A DNA stretch of 64,000 nucleotides from an uncultured Eubacteriales bacterium (GCA_934474225.1 CAKSLU010000006.1:9169-73168); one strand, 5' to 3'; numbered from the stretch's first letter, positions 8,520-17,245 are shown. Numbers and translations are program-made. The notes: generated by a model not told the origin, from the letters alone.

Positions 8520-9542
8520 ATGACCACCGAGTTTATCACCACAGACAAAATCAACGACGAGACCCTTGCCCGCGCGGGTGAAATCATCCGCCGCGGCGGC
8601 CTGGTCGTCTTCCCCACCGAGACGGTCTACGGCCTCGGGGCAAACGCGCTTGACGCCGAGGCGGCAAAGAAGGTCTACGCCGCCAAGGGCAGACCGTCCG
8701 ACAACCCGCTCATCACGCACATCGCGACCCCCGAGGACGCAGACAAATACGCCGTGACGAACGAGACCTACAGGCGTCTCGCGCGCGCGTTTATGCCCGG
8801 CCCCCTGACCGTGATTCTGCCGAAGCGGGACTGCATTCCGCTTGCAACGACCGGCGGGCTTGACAGCGTGGGCATCCGCTGCCCCGAAAACCAAATTGCA
8901 AGGCGGCTGATTGCGGCGGCGGGCGTGCCGATTGCCGCGCCGAGCGCCAACCTCTCGGGCAAGCCGTCGCCCACGCGCGCCGAGCATGTGCGCTACGACC
9001 TCGACGGCAAGGTGGATATGATTCTCGACGGCGGCGACTGTACCGTCGGCGTGGAATCCACCATTGTCAAGGTGGACGGCGACAGGCTCACCCTGCTCCG
9101 CCCCGGCGGCATCACGCTCGACATGCTGCGCGCTCTCTTTGACGACGTTTCGGTGGCCGAAGCGGTCACGGGCAAGCTGCCCGAGGGCGTGCGCCCCCTC
9201 TCCCCCGGCATGAAGTACCGCCACTATGCGCCGTCGGCGCCGCTGTACCTGGTCGGCGGCGACGACCAAAAACGGCGCGCCTATTTTTCCGCGGCGGACG
9301 CGGACACGCTGCTCCTCGTCTTCGACGAGGAGGTCGGGCTGTTCCCGACGCACCGCGTTATCCCGATCGGCGGTGAGGATGACATCGCGGCGCAGGTCAA
9401 GCGGCTGTTTGCCGCCCTGCGCGAGGCCGACGCCGCGGGCGCAAAGAAAATTCTTGCGCCGCTGCCCGCCGAGACCGGGCTGTCGCTGGCGCTCTACAAC
9501 CGCATGATCCGCGCCGCGGCGCACAACATCATCGCACTGTGA
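8520..9542 (+). CDS. tsaC: L-threonylcarbamoyladenylate synthase (Sua5/YwlC type)
   Basis: Makes threonylcarbamoyl-AMP from threonine, bicarbonate and ATP for the t6A37 modification of tRNAs that read ANN codons. It is the long form (340 aa): a YrdC-like domain in residues 10-195 with VVFPTETVYGLGANA, KGRPSDNPLI and the SAPSANLSGKPSPT-like loop, then a linker with SPGMKYRHYAP and a C-terminal Sua5 domain (about 230-340). The linker motif is diagnostic of Sua5 over short TsaC proteins. It directly follows prfA, a very common Firmicute order, and its TGA overlaps the GTG of the next gene by four bases. Confidence 0.94.
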   Translation: MTTEFITTDKINDETLARAGEIIRRGGLVVFPTETVYGLGANALDAEAAKKVYAAKGRPSDNPLITHIATPEDADKYAVTNETYRRLARAFMPGPLTVILPKRDCIPLATTGGLDSVGIRCPENQIARRLIAAAGVPIAAPSANLSGKPSPTRAEHVRYDLDGKVDMILDGGDCTVGVESTIVKVDGDRLTLLRPGGITLDMLRALFDDVSVAEAVTGKLPEGVRPLSPGMKYRHYAPSAPLYLVGGDDQKRRAYFSAADADTLLLVFDEEVGLFPTHRVIPIGGEDDIAAQVKRLFAALREADAAGAKKILAPLPAETGLSLALYNRMIRAAAHNIIAL

Positions 9543-10288
9543 GCATCACCGAAAACGACCGCCTGCGCTTTGCTTCCGCCGTCTCGGCGGCCGAAGCGCG
9601 TGTGCACGCCGCCGGCGGCATCGGCACACTCGGCGAGCGCACGCTGCACGCGGCGCTCAAGCTCTACTACGAGCCGGACACCGACCTCCACGAGGTCGGC
9701 GTGGGGCGCTATGTCGCCGACATCAAGAGCGACGGCGGCATCATCGAGATTCAGACGCGGCGCTTTGCATCGCTTGCAAAAAAGCTGGACGCATTTCTGC
9801 CCGAGGGGCCGGTCACCGTGGTCTACCCGCTTGCCGCGAAAAAGTGGATTGCGATGCTTGATCCCGAGACCGGCACGCTCGGCGAAAAGCGGAAAAGTCC
9901 CAAAAAGGAGACCCCGCTCGACGCGCTGTGGGAGTTTTCCTTCATCCTGCCGCACCTCGGCGACGCGAACCTCACGGTTCGCCTGCCGATGCTCGAGGTG
10001 CTGGAATTCCGACGGCGCGGCGGCAGGCGGTGGCGAAATTCCACCACGCGGCTCGAACGGCTGCCGCTCGATCTCCTCGACGAAGCGGTGCTCCGCACCA
10101 AGGACGACTACCGCGCGCTGCTGCCCCCGGGCCTGCCCCCTGTTTTCACGGCGGCAGACTTCAAGGCGGCGGCAAAACGAAGCAATCATTTCACGCAGAA
10201 GGCACTGAAAACGCTCTGCGCGCTCGGCGTCGCCGAGCGCTGCGGCAAGGTGCGGAATGCGTACCTATACCAAAGAAGTGAGGACTGA
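9539..10288 (+). CDS. Unknown protein with a PD-(D/E)XK-nuclease-like motif, 249 aa
   Basis: I do not recognise a named family. GTG 9539 overlaps the tsaC stop (GTGA), so it is part of the operon. Residues 30-80 read like a PD-(D/E)XK nuclease core: a helix with LGERTLHAALKLYYEP (possible active-site Glu), then strand VGRYVADIKSDG with an Asp, then strand IIEIQTRRF with E-I-Q where D-x(n)-E-x-K is usual; Gln replaces the Lys. Residues 185-245 look like a winged-helix DNA-binding domain (FTAADFKAAAKRSNHFTQKA). No signal peptide or membrane segment. The reading as a nuclease is inference from the strand pattern; a non-catalytic DNA-binding relative is equally possible. Confidence 0.75.
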   Translation: MSITENDRLRFASAVSAAEARVHAAGGIGTLGERTLHAALKLYYEPDTDLHEVGVGRYVADIKSDGGIIEIQTRRFASLAKKLDAFLPEGPVTVVYPLAAKKWIAMLDPETGTLGEKRKSPKKETPLDALWEFSFILPHLGDANLTVRLPMLEVLEFRRRGGRRWRNSTTRLERLPLDLLDEAVLRTKDDYRALLPPGLPPVFTAADFKAAAKRSNHFTQKALKTLCALGVAERCGKVRNAYLYQRSED

Positions 10289-10290
10289 AA

Positions 10291-12495
10291 ATGGCCAAGG
10301 CAAAAGCAAAGAACCTCGACCGCGACCGGCGCGCGACCGAACCCGCCGCCCCCGCGACACCCCAGCTCATCACCGACGTCATCGAGCAGAACTACATGCC
10401 CTATACCATGAGCGTCATCATCTCGCGCGCCATTCCCGAGATCGACGGCTTCAAGCCCGCGCACCGCAAGCTGCTCTACACCATGTACAAGATGGGGCTG
10501 CTCACGGGACAGCGCACCAAGAGCGCCAATATCGTCGGCCAGACGATGAAGCTGAATCCGCACGGCGACGCCGCCATCTACGAGACGATGGTGCGCCTCA
10601 CGCGCGGCAACGAGGCGCTGCTGCACCCCTTTGTCGATTCCAAGGGAAGCTTCGGCAAGCAGTACAGCCGCGACATGGCCTACGCCGCCTCGCGTTACAC
10701 CGAGGCCAAGCTCGACCCGTTCTGCGCCGAGATCTTCCGCGGCGTGGACAAGGACGCGGTGGACATGGTGCCGAACTACGACAACTCCACCACCGAGCCG
10801 ACGCTCTTACCGACCTCGTTTCCCAACATTCTGGTCTCGCCCAACATGGGCATTGCCGTCGGCATGGCCTCCTCCATCTGCTCGTTCAACCTCGGCGAGG
10901 TCTGCGACGCGACGATTGCTCTGCTCCGCCATCCGAACACCACCACGGACACGCTGATGGACATCATCAAGGCGCCCGACTTCCCCGGCGGTGCATACAT
11001 CATCTACAACCGCGAGGCCATGCGCCGCGTGTTTGAGACCGGGCGCGGCCCCTTGCGGATGCGCGCGCGCTATTCCTACGATAAGGACGCCAACTGCATC
11101 GACGTGACGCAGATCCCCTACTCCACCTCGATCGAGGCGATCATCGCCAAGATCACCGACGCGGTCAAGAGCGGCAAGATCAAGGACATCACCGACGTGC
11201 GCGACGAGATCGACCTCTCGGGCTTCAAGCTGACCATCGACCTGCGCCGCGGCACCGACCCCGACAAGCTGATGACCAAGCTCTACAAGCTGACGCCGCT
11301 GGAGGACGCATTCGACTGCAACTTCAACGTGCTGATCGACGGCGCGCCGCGCCAGCTCGGTGTTGCGGACATCCTGCGCGAATGGATCCGCTTCCGCATG
11401 GGCTGCCTGCGCCGCGAGCTCGGCTTCGACCTCGGCAAAAAGAAGGAAAAGCTGCATCTGCTGCTCGGCCTCGGCAAGATTCTGCTCGACATCGACCGCG
11501 CCATCGCGATCGTGCGCGGCACGGCCAAGGAGAGCGAGGTCGTACCCAACCTGATGCAGGCCTTCAACCTCGACGAGATCCAGGCCGAGTACATCGCCGA
11601 GATCAAGCTGCGCCACCTCAACCGCGAGTACATCATGGAGCGCATCAAGGAGATCGAGAACCTCAAGGCCGAGATTGCCGACCTCGAGGCGACCATCGGC
11701 GACGACCTCAGGGTCAAGGCCGAGATCGTAAAGCAGCTCACCGAAATCAAGAAAAAGTACGCGAAGCCGCGCAAGACCCAGCTCATCGGCGACGACGAGA
11801 TCGAGGTCGCCACGGCGGACGACTTTGTGGAGAACTACAACGCCAAGCTGATCCTCACCCACGACGGCTACTTCAAGAAGATCACGCTGGTCTCGCTGCG
11901 CGGCAGCGACGAGCAGAAGCTCAAAGAGGGCGACCGCATCACGCACACGATCGACTGCGACAACACCGCCGAGGTGCTGTTTGTCACCGACCGCTGCCAG
12001 ATGTACAAGGCGCGCGTGCGCGACTTTGACCCGGTCAAGGCGTCGGCGCTGGGCGACTTCCTGCCCGCCAAGCTCGGCATGGGCGACGGCGAGCGTCCGA
12101 TTGCAATGCTGCTCTTACGCGAAGGGCTTGAGAAGTGCAACATGATTTACATCTTTGCAAACGGCAAGGGTGTGCGCGTCAGCCTGTCGGCATACCAGCT
12201 CTCCAGCGCGCGCAAGAAGTTCTCGGGCGTATATTCGTCCGCGTCGCCGATTGTCGCCGCGATTCTCGAGGACGCGCCGAAGGATGTCATCCTTGTGTCC
12301 AGCCAGAACAAGGCGATCACCATCAAGAGCGCGCTTATCCCGGAGAAATCCACGCGCACGGCGGGCGGCGTGACGCTGTTTACGCTGAAAGCGGGCGTGG
12401 CGGTCGTCTACGCGGACGAAACCGAAAAGTCCATCTACCCCGACCCGCAGAATTACCGCAAAATCAAAATTCCGGCGACCGGTTCGGCGCTGTAA
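10291..12495 (+). CDS. Type IIA DNA topoisomerase subunit A (topoisomerase IV-like)
   Basis: Breakage-reunion subunit of a type IIA topoisomerase, 734 residues. The catalytic tyrosine is Tyr136 in AASRYTEAKL, with the preceding Arg135 conserved. Other hallmarks are RAIPEIDGFKPAHRKLLY near 46-63 and HGDAAIYETMVRL near 91. A coiled coil spans roughly 395-490, and a beta-pinwheel-like C-terminal part follows. The GyrA-box (Q-R-R-G-G-R/K-G) is not present: the matching place reads FKKITLVSLRGSDEQKL, so I call it ParC-like, not GyrA. No B subunit is encoded nearby, so a partner must be elsewhere. ATG 10291 follows AAGTGAGGA and lies two bases after the previous stop. Confidence 0.88.
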   Translation: MAKAKAKNLDRDRRATEPAAPATPQLITDVIEQNYMPYTMSVIISRAIPEIDGFKPAHRKLLYTMYKMGLLTGQRTKSANIVGQTMKLNPHGDAAIYETMVRLTRGNEALLHPFVDSKGSFGKQYSRDMAYAASRYTEAKLDPFCAEIFRGVDKDAVDMVPNYDNSTTEPTLLPTSFPNILVSPNMGIAVGMASSICSFNLGEVCDATIALLRHPNTTTDTLMDIIKAPDFPGGAYIIYNREAMRRVFETGRGPLRMRARYSYDKDANCIDVTQIPYSTSIEAIIAKITDAVKSGKIKDITDVRDEIDLSGFKLTIDLRRGTDPDKLMTKLYKLTPLEDAFDCNFNVLIDGAPRQLGVADILREWIRFRMGCLRRELGFDLGKKKEKLHLLLGLGKILLDIDRAIAIVRGTAKESEVVPNLMQAFNLDEIQAEYIAEIKLRHLNREYIMERIKEIENLKAEIADLEATIGDDLRVKAEIVKQLTEIKKKYAKPRKTQLIGDDEIEVATADDFVENYNAKLILTHDGYFKKITLVSLRGSDEQKLKEGDRITHTIDCDNTAEVLFVTDRCQMYKARVRDFDPVKASALGDFLPAKLGMGDGERPIAMLLLREGLEKCNMIYIFANGKGVRVSLSAYQLSSARKKFSGVYSSASPIVAAILEDAPKDVILVSSQNKAITIKSALIPEKSTRTAGGVTLFTLKAGVAVVYADETEKSIYPDPQNYRKIKIPATGSAL

Positions 12496-12510
12496 AGAAG
12501 GAGTCCAGAC

Positions 12511-13281
12511 ATGAAAATTGCTATCGTTACCGGCGCGTCCTCCGGCATGGGGCGCGAATTTGTCTATGCGCTTGACCGCGAGGGGAAATATGAGGAAATT
12601 TGGGTGATTGCGCGCCGCCTCGACCGGCTGGAATCGCTGAAGACCGAGTGCAAGACCCCGATTCGCCCGATTGCGCTCGACCTCGGCAAAGCCGAGAGCT
12701 TTGACACCTACCGCGCGCTGCTCGATGCCGAAAAGCCGGACGTCTCGGTGCTGGTCAACTGCGCGGGCTTCGGCAAATTCGGCACCTATGCCGAGATTCC
12801 GACCGAGGTTGCCTGCGAGATGATCGACCTCAACTGCAAGGCGCTCGTCCGCTCGACCGAATACACCCTGCCCTACATGCAGGCGGGCGCGCACATCGTT
12901 GAGCTGGATTCGCTCTCCTCTTTCCAGCCCGTGCCCTACATCGGCGTCTACGGCGCGACCAAGGCGTTTGTCCTCAGCTATTCCCGCGCGCTGAATGTGG
13001 AGCTGCGCCCGCGCGGCATCAAGGTGATGGCAGTCTGCCCCGGCTGGGTGCGCACCGACTTCTTTGACCGCGCCAAGACCGACTGCACAAACGCCGTGAC
13101 CTACTTTAACAAGATGTATGAGGCAAAGGATGTGGTCGCCACCGCGATGCGCGACCTGTACAAGCCGAAGAAGGATGTCTCGATTCACGGTTTCCCGGTG
13201 CGCGCACAGGTGCTTCTCGTCAAGCTGCTACCTCACCGCTTTGTGATGCGCACCTGGATGAAGCAGCAAAAGCATTTATAA
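12511..13281 (+). CDS. Short-chain dehydrogenase/reductase
   Basis: A classical NAD(P)-dependent SDR of 256 residues. The cofactor motif TGASSGMG is at 7-14, the NCAG strand at about 86-89 (VNCAGFG), the catalytic Ser in LDSLSS near 132, and the Y-x-x-x-K pair in YGATK near 149-153. The Rossmann fold is followed by a C-terminal extension (residues 215-256) rich in Leu and basic residues that may contact membrane. The substrate is unknown. ATG 12511 has AAGGAG 7 bases upstream, and the gene follows the topoisomerase by 15 bases, so it is the last gene of this run. Confidence 0.9.
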   Translation: MKIAIVTGASSGMGREFVYALDREGKYEEIWVIARRLDRLESLKTECKTPIRPIALDLGKAESFDTYRALLDAEKPDVSVLVNCAGFGKFGTYAEIPTEVACEMIDLNCKALVRSTEYTLPYMQAGAHIVELDSLSSFQPVPYIGVYGATKAFVLSYSRALNVELRPRGIKVMAVCPGWVRTDFFDRAKTDCTNAVTYFNKMYEAKDVVATAMRDLYKPKKDVSIHGFPVRAQVLLVKLLPHRFVMRTWMKQQKHL

Positions 13282-13309
13282 AAAGATAGAAGATAGAAAA
13301 ATAAAAAAT

Positions 13310-13343
13310 GCGGGGGAACTTTCGTGTACGAAAGTTCCCCCGC
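13310..13343. terminator. Strong hairpin after the SDR gene
   Basis: A perfect 15-bp stem (13310-13324 with 13329-13343) with a 4-base loop. The run of T follows on the minus strand, so it best stops minus-strand transcription, while the stem may also stall plus-strand transcripts. A second hairpin, CCCCTTCAAAG with CTTTGAAGAGGGG, sits at about 13345-13372. The remainder of the 493-base gap to murE is repeat sequence described separately. Confidence 0.65.
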
Positions 13344-13432
13344 GCCCCTTCAAAGGACTTTGAAGAGGGGGTGTGATGAAAGTTATGCAACTCTGTAGGG
13401 GCGACTGCCGCGATTTTGCAGGGGGCATATTC

Positions 13433-13647
13433 GGCTCCCCTGTGCAAGGGGTAAGCTGTACGAGACGCGATGCGTCTCGCGGAGTTTTTCTTCGTCGGCT
13501 GAACACCGACGATTTCGCGATGCGAAACCAAAAAACATCCTGGCGAACACGCCTGAGGGGTTGTTTTCTGCTTTTTCAATCATTGTTTGCAATGTAACAA
13601 TCCCTCCGTCATGCTGCGCATGACACCTCCCTTTACACAAGGGAGGC
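13433..13647. repeat. Inverted-repeat element, copy 1 of 2
   Basis: The ends are imperfect inverted repeats: GGCTCCCCTGTGCAAGGGG at the left and, reverse-complemented, GCCTCCCTTGTGTAAAGGGA at the right. Internal segments GAGGGGTTGTT and AACAATCCCTCC are also inverted copies, so the element is two similar arms head to head. The right arm carries a small hairpin (GTCATGC/GCATGAC) between GGAGG blocks. The second copy is at 43356-43511 with the same ends but a different hairpin stem. It encodes no protein. Confidence 0.7.
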
Positions 13648-13720
13648 TTGGTGAGAAAGCCAACTCTCTCCCGCCGCGCGCCGCATGCCACACCTTTTTT
13701 CAAAAGTTTTTTGAGGGATT

Positions 13721-13754
13721 CAAAGGGGACTTTTTTACAAAAAAGTCCCCTTTG
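13721..13754 (-). terminator. Terminator of the murE operon
   Basis: A perfect 16-bp stem (13721-13736 with 13739-13754) with AAAAAA/TTTTTT at its inner part, 20 bases after the murE stop. A second weaker AAAACTTTT hairpin lies at 13694-13714. Confidence 0.75.
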
Positions 13755-13774
13755 TCGTTCCTATTCAACTCTTC

Positions 13775-15256
13775 CTATTCAACTTTCGCGAGCGCGCACG
13801 CTGCAGCGGTCTCCTCAATCAGCCGCCGCTCGGAGAACGGCAGTTTGCCGCCGCGCACAAGCTGATACTGCTCGTGCCCCTTGCCGGCAAACAGCACAAT
13901 GTCGCCCGCCCCGGCATGCTCCACGGCATAGCGCACCGCCTCGGCGCGGTCCGGAATCGTCTCGCATGGAATCTCGCGCACAAACGCCGCATGGATGGCA
14001 TCGCAAATGACGCGCGGGTCCTCAAAATCCGGGTTGTCCGCCGTGAGGATCGCCGCGTCCGCATACTCGCTGACCGCTTTGCCAAGCTCGGCGCGCCGCC
14101 CCTCGGTGCGCCCGCCGACCGAGCCGAGCACGCAGACAAGCCGCCGCGGCGCATAGGCGCGCAGCGTGGTCAGCGCGCTCTCAAGGCTCAGCCCGTTGTG
14201 CGCGTAATCCAGGATAAACACGGCGTCGAGCGGCGTTTTCACAATTTCAAAGCGCCCGCGCACAAAGGTGTGTTCAAGCGTCGCCGCCGAAGCCTCCGCC
14301 GGGATGCCGTACAGGTGCGCAAGCGCAACGGCGCAGAGCGCATTGTGCACGCTGAACGCGCCCGGCATCGGCAGCCGCACGCGGCAGCGCTCGCCGAAAT
14401 GCGTCAGCGTAAACTCCACGCCAAGCTCGCCCGCCGCGCAAAACGGCGTGATGTCCGCCGCGCGGAAATCGCCCGCGCCCACGCCAAAACTGCTGCAAAG
14501 CGCGCCGCAGCCGTCGAGCATATAGGCGGTCTCGGGGTCGTCGGCATTGCCGACGGCAAAGGTCGCGCCGTAATCGGTGAACAGTTTCTTCTTGGAGTCG
14601 CGGTAGTGCTCGAAAGTCGGGTGCTCAAACCCGCCGATGTGGTCGGGCGCAAGATTGGTGAACGCGACCGCGTCAAACGGAATGCCGTACACGCGGCCGA
14701 GATACAGCGCCTGCGAGGAAACCTCCAGCACGACGGCACGGCAGCCCGCGCGGCGCATCAAATCAAAATAATAGTGCAGTTCCAGGCTCTCCGGCGTGGT
14801 GTTCTTCGTGTCAAAATGATTGCCCATGAAGTCCACACCGTTGGAGCCGATATAGCCCGCGGGCATCCCGTTTTCGGAGAGGATTGCCGCCAGCATCAGC
14901 GCCGTTGTGGTCTTACCCTTCGTGCCGGTGATGCCGATGACGGTCAAATCCCGCGCCGGGAAGCCGTAAAACGCGGCGCTGACCTGCGCCAGCGCGCGGC
15001 GCGTATCGTTTGTGTAGACAATGACGGCATCGTCCGGCAGCGTGAGCGCCGCCTCGGCTAAAAACGCGCGGCAGCCCGCCGCATAGGCGCGCTGCGCAAA
15101 GGCGTGCCCGTCCCCCGTGAAGCCGCGGATGCAGACAAACAGCGTCTCGGGCACGGCGGCACGCGAATCATAGACCACGCGCTCGATGTTTTCGTCGCCG
15201 CCCACCGTCTGCCGCACGGCGACACCGGCGGCGGCAATCAATTCGGACAGCAGCAT
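13775..15256 (-). CDS. murE: UDP-MurNAc-tripeptide synthetase (MurE), diamino-acid specificity unclear
   Basis: Adds the third residue (a diamino acid) to UDP-MurNAc-L-Ala-D-Glu in the cytosol; 493 residues. The Mur ligase ATP loop GTKGKTTT is at 111-118, the substrate segment NTTPES near 152, and the carbamylated-Lys region HYRDSKKKLF near 218-227. The specificity motif is DNPDFEDP (407-414). Meso-DAP enzymes have D-N-P-R here, while L-Lys enzymes have other residues, so the missing Arg argues against meso-DAP. ATG 15256 has GGAGGGAGG upstream and overlaps the racemase TGA. It is last in the minus-strand operon with racemase, ATP-grasp ligase and asparagine synthase, which supports a D-Asx cross-bridge on the third residue. 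Confidence 0.9.
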   Translation of the reverse strand: MLLSELIAAAGVAVRQTVGGDENIERVVYDSRAAVPETLFVCIRGFTGDGHAFAQRAYAAGCRAFLAEAALTLPDDAVIVYTNDTRRALAQVSAAFYGFPARDLTVIGITGTKGKTTTALMLAAILSENGMPAGYIGSNGVDFMGNHFDTKNTTPESLELHYYFDLMRRAGCRAVVLEVSSQALYLGRVYGIPFDAVAFTNLAPDHIGGFEHPTFEHYRDSKKKLFTDYGATFAVGNADDPETAYMLDGCGALCSSFGVGAGDFRAADITPFCAAGELGVEFTLTHFGERCRVRLPMPGAFSVHNALCAVALAHLYGIPAEASAATLEHTFVRGRFEIVKTPLDAVFILDYAHNGLSLESALTTLRAYAPRRLVCVLGSVGGRTEGRRAELGKAVSEYADAAILTADNPDFEDPRVICDAIHAAFVREIPCETIPDRAEAVRYAVEHAGAGDIVLFAGKGHEQYQLVRGGKLPFSERRLIEETAAACALAKVE

Positions 15257-15975
15257 CAGATGCCTCCCTCCGCCAAGCAGAGTTCCTTGCCGCACGCCAG
15301 CACCGTGGCGCGCGCCAGCGCGTCAACCGAATCCACAAAGCGGCTGCCGAGGTGGTAATCCCGCTCGAGCAGCGAAAGCTCGGTGCAGCCGAGGACGAGG
15401 TAGTCACAGCCGTCGTCCAGCATGCGGTTTGCCACACGGTAAAACGCCCGCATATCGGGGCGCTTGCCGCATTTGATCTCCTGATAGATAATGGCGGTGA
15501 TCACCGCCTGCTCCTCCGGCGTGGGCGCGACGCATTCGATGCCGTGCGCCGCTGCCGCCGCGGGATATGTCCCCGCCGCGATGGTGCCCGCAGTGGCAAG
15601 CAGTCCGATTTTGCGCGCCCCCTTGGCTGCCACCAGCTTCAGCGTCTCCTCGATGATGTTGAGCATCGGAATCTGCACGCTGCCCGCCACGGCGTCGTAA
15701 AAATAATGCGCGGTGTTGCAGGGCATGGCAATCACCTCCGCGCCCGCGCGCTCGAGAATCTTTGCGCTCTCGATCATGCGCGGCGTGGGGTCGGCTGTAC
15801 CCTTGCCGAGGATGAAATCCGTGCGGTCGGGCGTGTCGGCAAGCCCTGCGAGAATCACATTGATGTGTTCCTGGTCGCAGGATGCCTTCGTCAGCGCGGT
15901 GACCTTTTCATAGAAGTAGACCCCCGCCATCGGACCAAGTCCGCCGAGAATGCCGAGCGTCTTTGCCTTTTCCAT
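15256..15975 (-). CDS. Aspartate racemase (Asp/Glu racemase family)
   Basis: A cofactor-independent racemase using two cysteines as acid and base; 239 residues. The first cysteine is Cys86 in IAMPCNTAH, the second Cys197 in LVLGCTELSLL, both in the usual context. The start GILGGLGPMAGVYF (8-21) is typical of the aspartate branch, in contrast to glutamate racemase MurI. The start is ATG 15975, 9 bases after AGGAGG and 14 bases downstream of the ATP-grasp stop; the frame is open further upstream but that part overlaps the ligase. In this operon the likely product is D-Asp for the ligase encoded just upstream. Confidence 0.91.
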   Translation of the reverse strand: MEKAKTLGILGGLGPMAGVYFYEKVTALTKASCDQEHINVILAGLADTPDRTDFILGKGTADPTPRMIESAKILERAGAEVIAMPCNTAHYFYDAVAGSVQIPMLNIIEETLKLVAAKGARKIGLLATAGTIAAGTYPAAAAAHGIECVAPTPEEQAVITAIIYQEIKCGKRPDMRAFYRVANRMLDDGCDYLVLGCTELSLLERDYHLGSRFVDSVDALARATVLACGKELCLAEGGI

Positions 15976-15989
15976 GCGGTAATCCCTCC

Positions 15990-17225
15990 TCAATCCTGCT
16001 TCGGGCAGTAGATCTTGTACTTTTTGTAGAAGCGCCTGCCGTGCTCGATGAGGTACAGGATGCGCATCGGGTTGCGCCGGACATCCCATGCATACCACAT
16101 CGAAGAGGATTCCTTCTTCTGTCTTGCCAGGCGCTTTGCCTCGGGCACAACTTTTTTGCTTGCGTACTTATAGATGACGCCGCGCGGCACATAGTGCCAG
16201 AAATGCGGCTCGCGCGCCTCGGTGTACGGAATGTCTCGGCAGAGGACGTAGTCCTCAATCAGATATTTTGCGATGTTCAGCCCGGAGGAGGTGACATAGT
16301 AGTTGCTTCTGCCCTGCCGCAGGTTAATTTCAAAAGCGTTCAGCGTACCGTCGCGGTCGTCGTATTTGATGTCGAAGTTGGCAAAGCCGCGGTAGCCGAT
16401 GTCCTCAAGCAGGGTGCGGAATTTGGCAGTCAGCTCCGGATTGTACTCCGTGATGATGGCGGCGTGGTTGCCCAGCCCCTTCGGCGTGTGCTCTTCGAGC
16501 AGCACATGGCCGAGGCACATCATCTTCACCTTGCCGTCCTTGCCGACATAGGCGGTCAGCACGCGCATATTGGCGTCCGTGCCCTCGATTCTGTCCTGCA
16601 AAATCATCCGCTGTGTGTAGCCTGCGTTGTAAATTTCGGCGACGATTTTTGCCGCCTCGGCAGGGCTTTCCGCCGTGTAAACCTTCTTCATGCCGTCAAA
16701 GGGATGATGCCAGTAGTCGATGCTGGACGACGGCTTGACGATGATCGGATAGGCAAAGCCGAGCTTGTCCGCCGTGAGCGTATCCGCCTCGGCGGGCGCA
16801 TCCAGCACCACCGTCTTCGGGTGGCGAATGCCGTATTTGTCGCACATCGTATAGAAATCCGCCTTGTCCACCAGCTTCTGCATCAAATCTGCGTGGATGT
16901 AGGGGATGATATAGCGGTCTTCCAGCTCCTCGCGATGCTTAATCAGCAGCGCGGCGTATTCATCGGTGCAGCCGAGAGCAATCAGGGTCGTGTCGCCGTG
17001 CTTTGAGGCAAAGTCCGCCATCGCCAGCATGAAGGTGTCGTCCTGGTTCAGGTTCTCCACGCGGTGGAATTTCACGATCGAGGTATGCTGCGTGATGCCG
17101 ATGGCATAGCGCCCCATCGCGTGCGAAACAAGCCCATACGCCTCGTGAAACGCGCGGGCGACATTATAGCAGTTCTGGTCCGCGCCGATCAGCACGGGAA
17201 TCACATTCAGATTCAAATCTTCCAT
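15990..17225 (-). CDS. ATP-grasp ligase, probable D-aspartate ligase of the peptidoglycan cross-bridge
   Basis: An ATP-grasp carboxylate-amine ligase of 411 residues. The N-terminus IPVLIGADQNCYNVARAFHE, the middle YPIIVKPSSS (nucleotide-binding Lys near 168) and the metal-binding FEINLRQGRSN (about 318-328) fit the family. Length and the N-terminal pattern resemble Asl-type D-aspartate ligases of Enterococcus and Lactococcus, which join D-Asp to the epsilon-amino group of the third stem residue. The C-terminal 60 residues are rich in Lys, Arg and Tyr and may sit at the membrane. It lies between an aspartate racemase and an asparagine synthase, the exact partners of that pathway. ATG 17225 is preceded by GATAGGATA, a modest ribosome site. 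The substrate is inferred, not proven. Confidence 0.85.
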   Translation of the reverse strand: MEDLNLNVIPVLIGADQNCYNVARAFHEAYGLVSHAMGRYAIGITQHTSIVKFHRVENLNQDDTFMLAMADFASKHGDTTLIALGCTDEYAALLIKHREELEDRYIIPYIHADLMQKLVDKADFYTMCDKYGIRHPKTVVLDAPAEADTLTADKLGFAYPIIVKPSSSIDYWHHPFDGMKKVYTAESPAEAAKIVAEIYNAGYTQRMILQDRIEGTDANMRVLTAYVGKDGKVKMMCLGHVLLEEHTPKGLGNHAAIITEYNPELTAKFRTLLEDIGYRGFANFDIKYDDRDGTLNAFEINLRQGRSNYYVTSSGLNIAKYLIEDYVLCRDIPYTEAREPHFWHYVPRGVIYKYASKKVVPEAKRLARQKKESSSMWYAWDVRRNPMRILYLIEHGRRFYKKYKIYCPKQD

Positions 17226-17245
17226 AAGTGTATCCTATCCTCAAA

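Noticed and set aside
10291..12495. Calling the topoisomerase subunit GyrA
   Set aside because: The GyrA-box is missing and the C-terminal part does not show clear six-blade repeats; a ParC-like call is safer.
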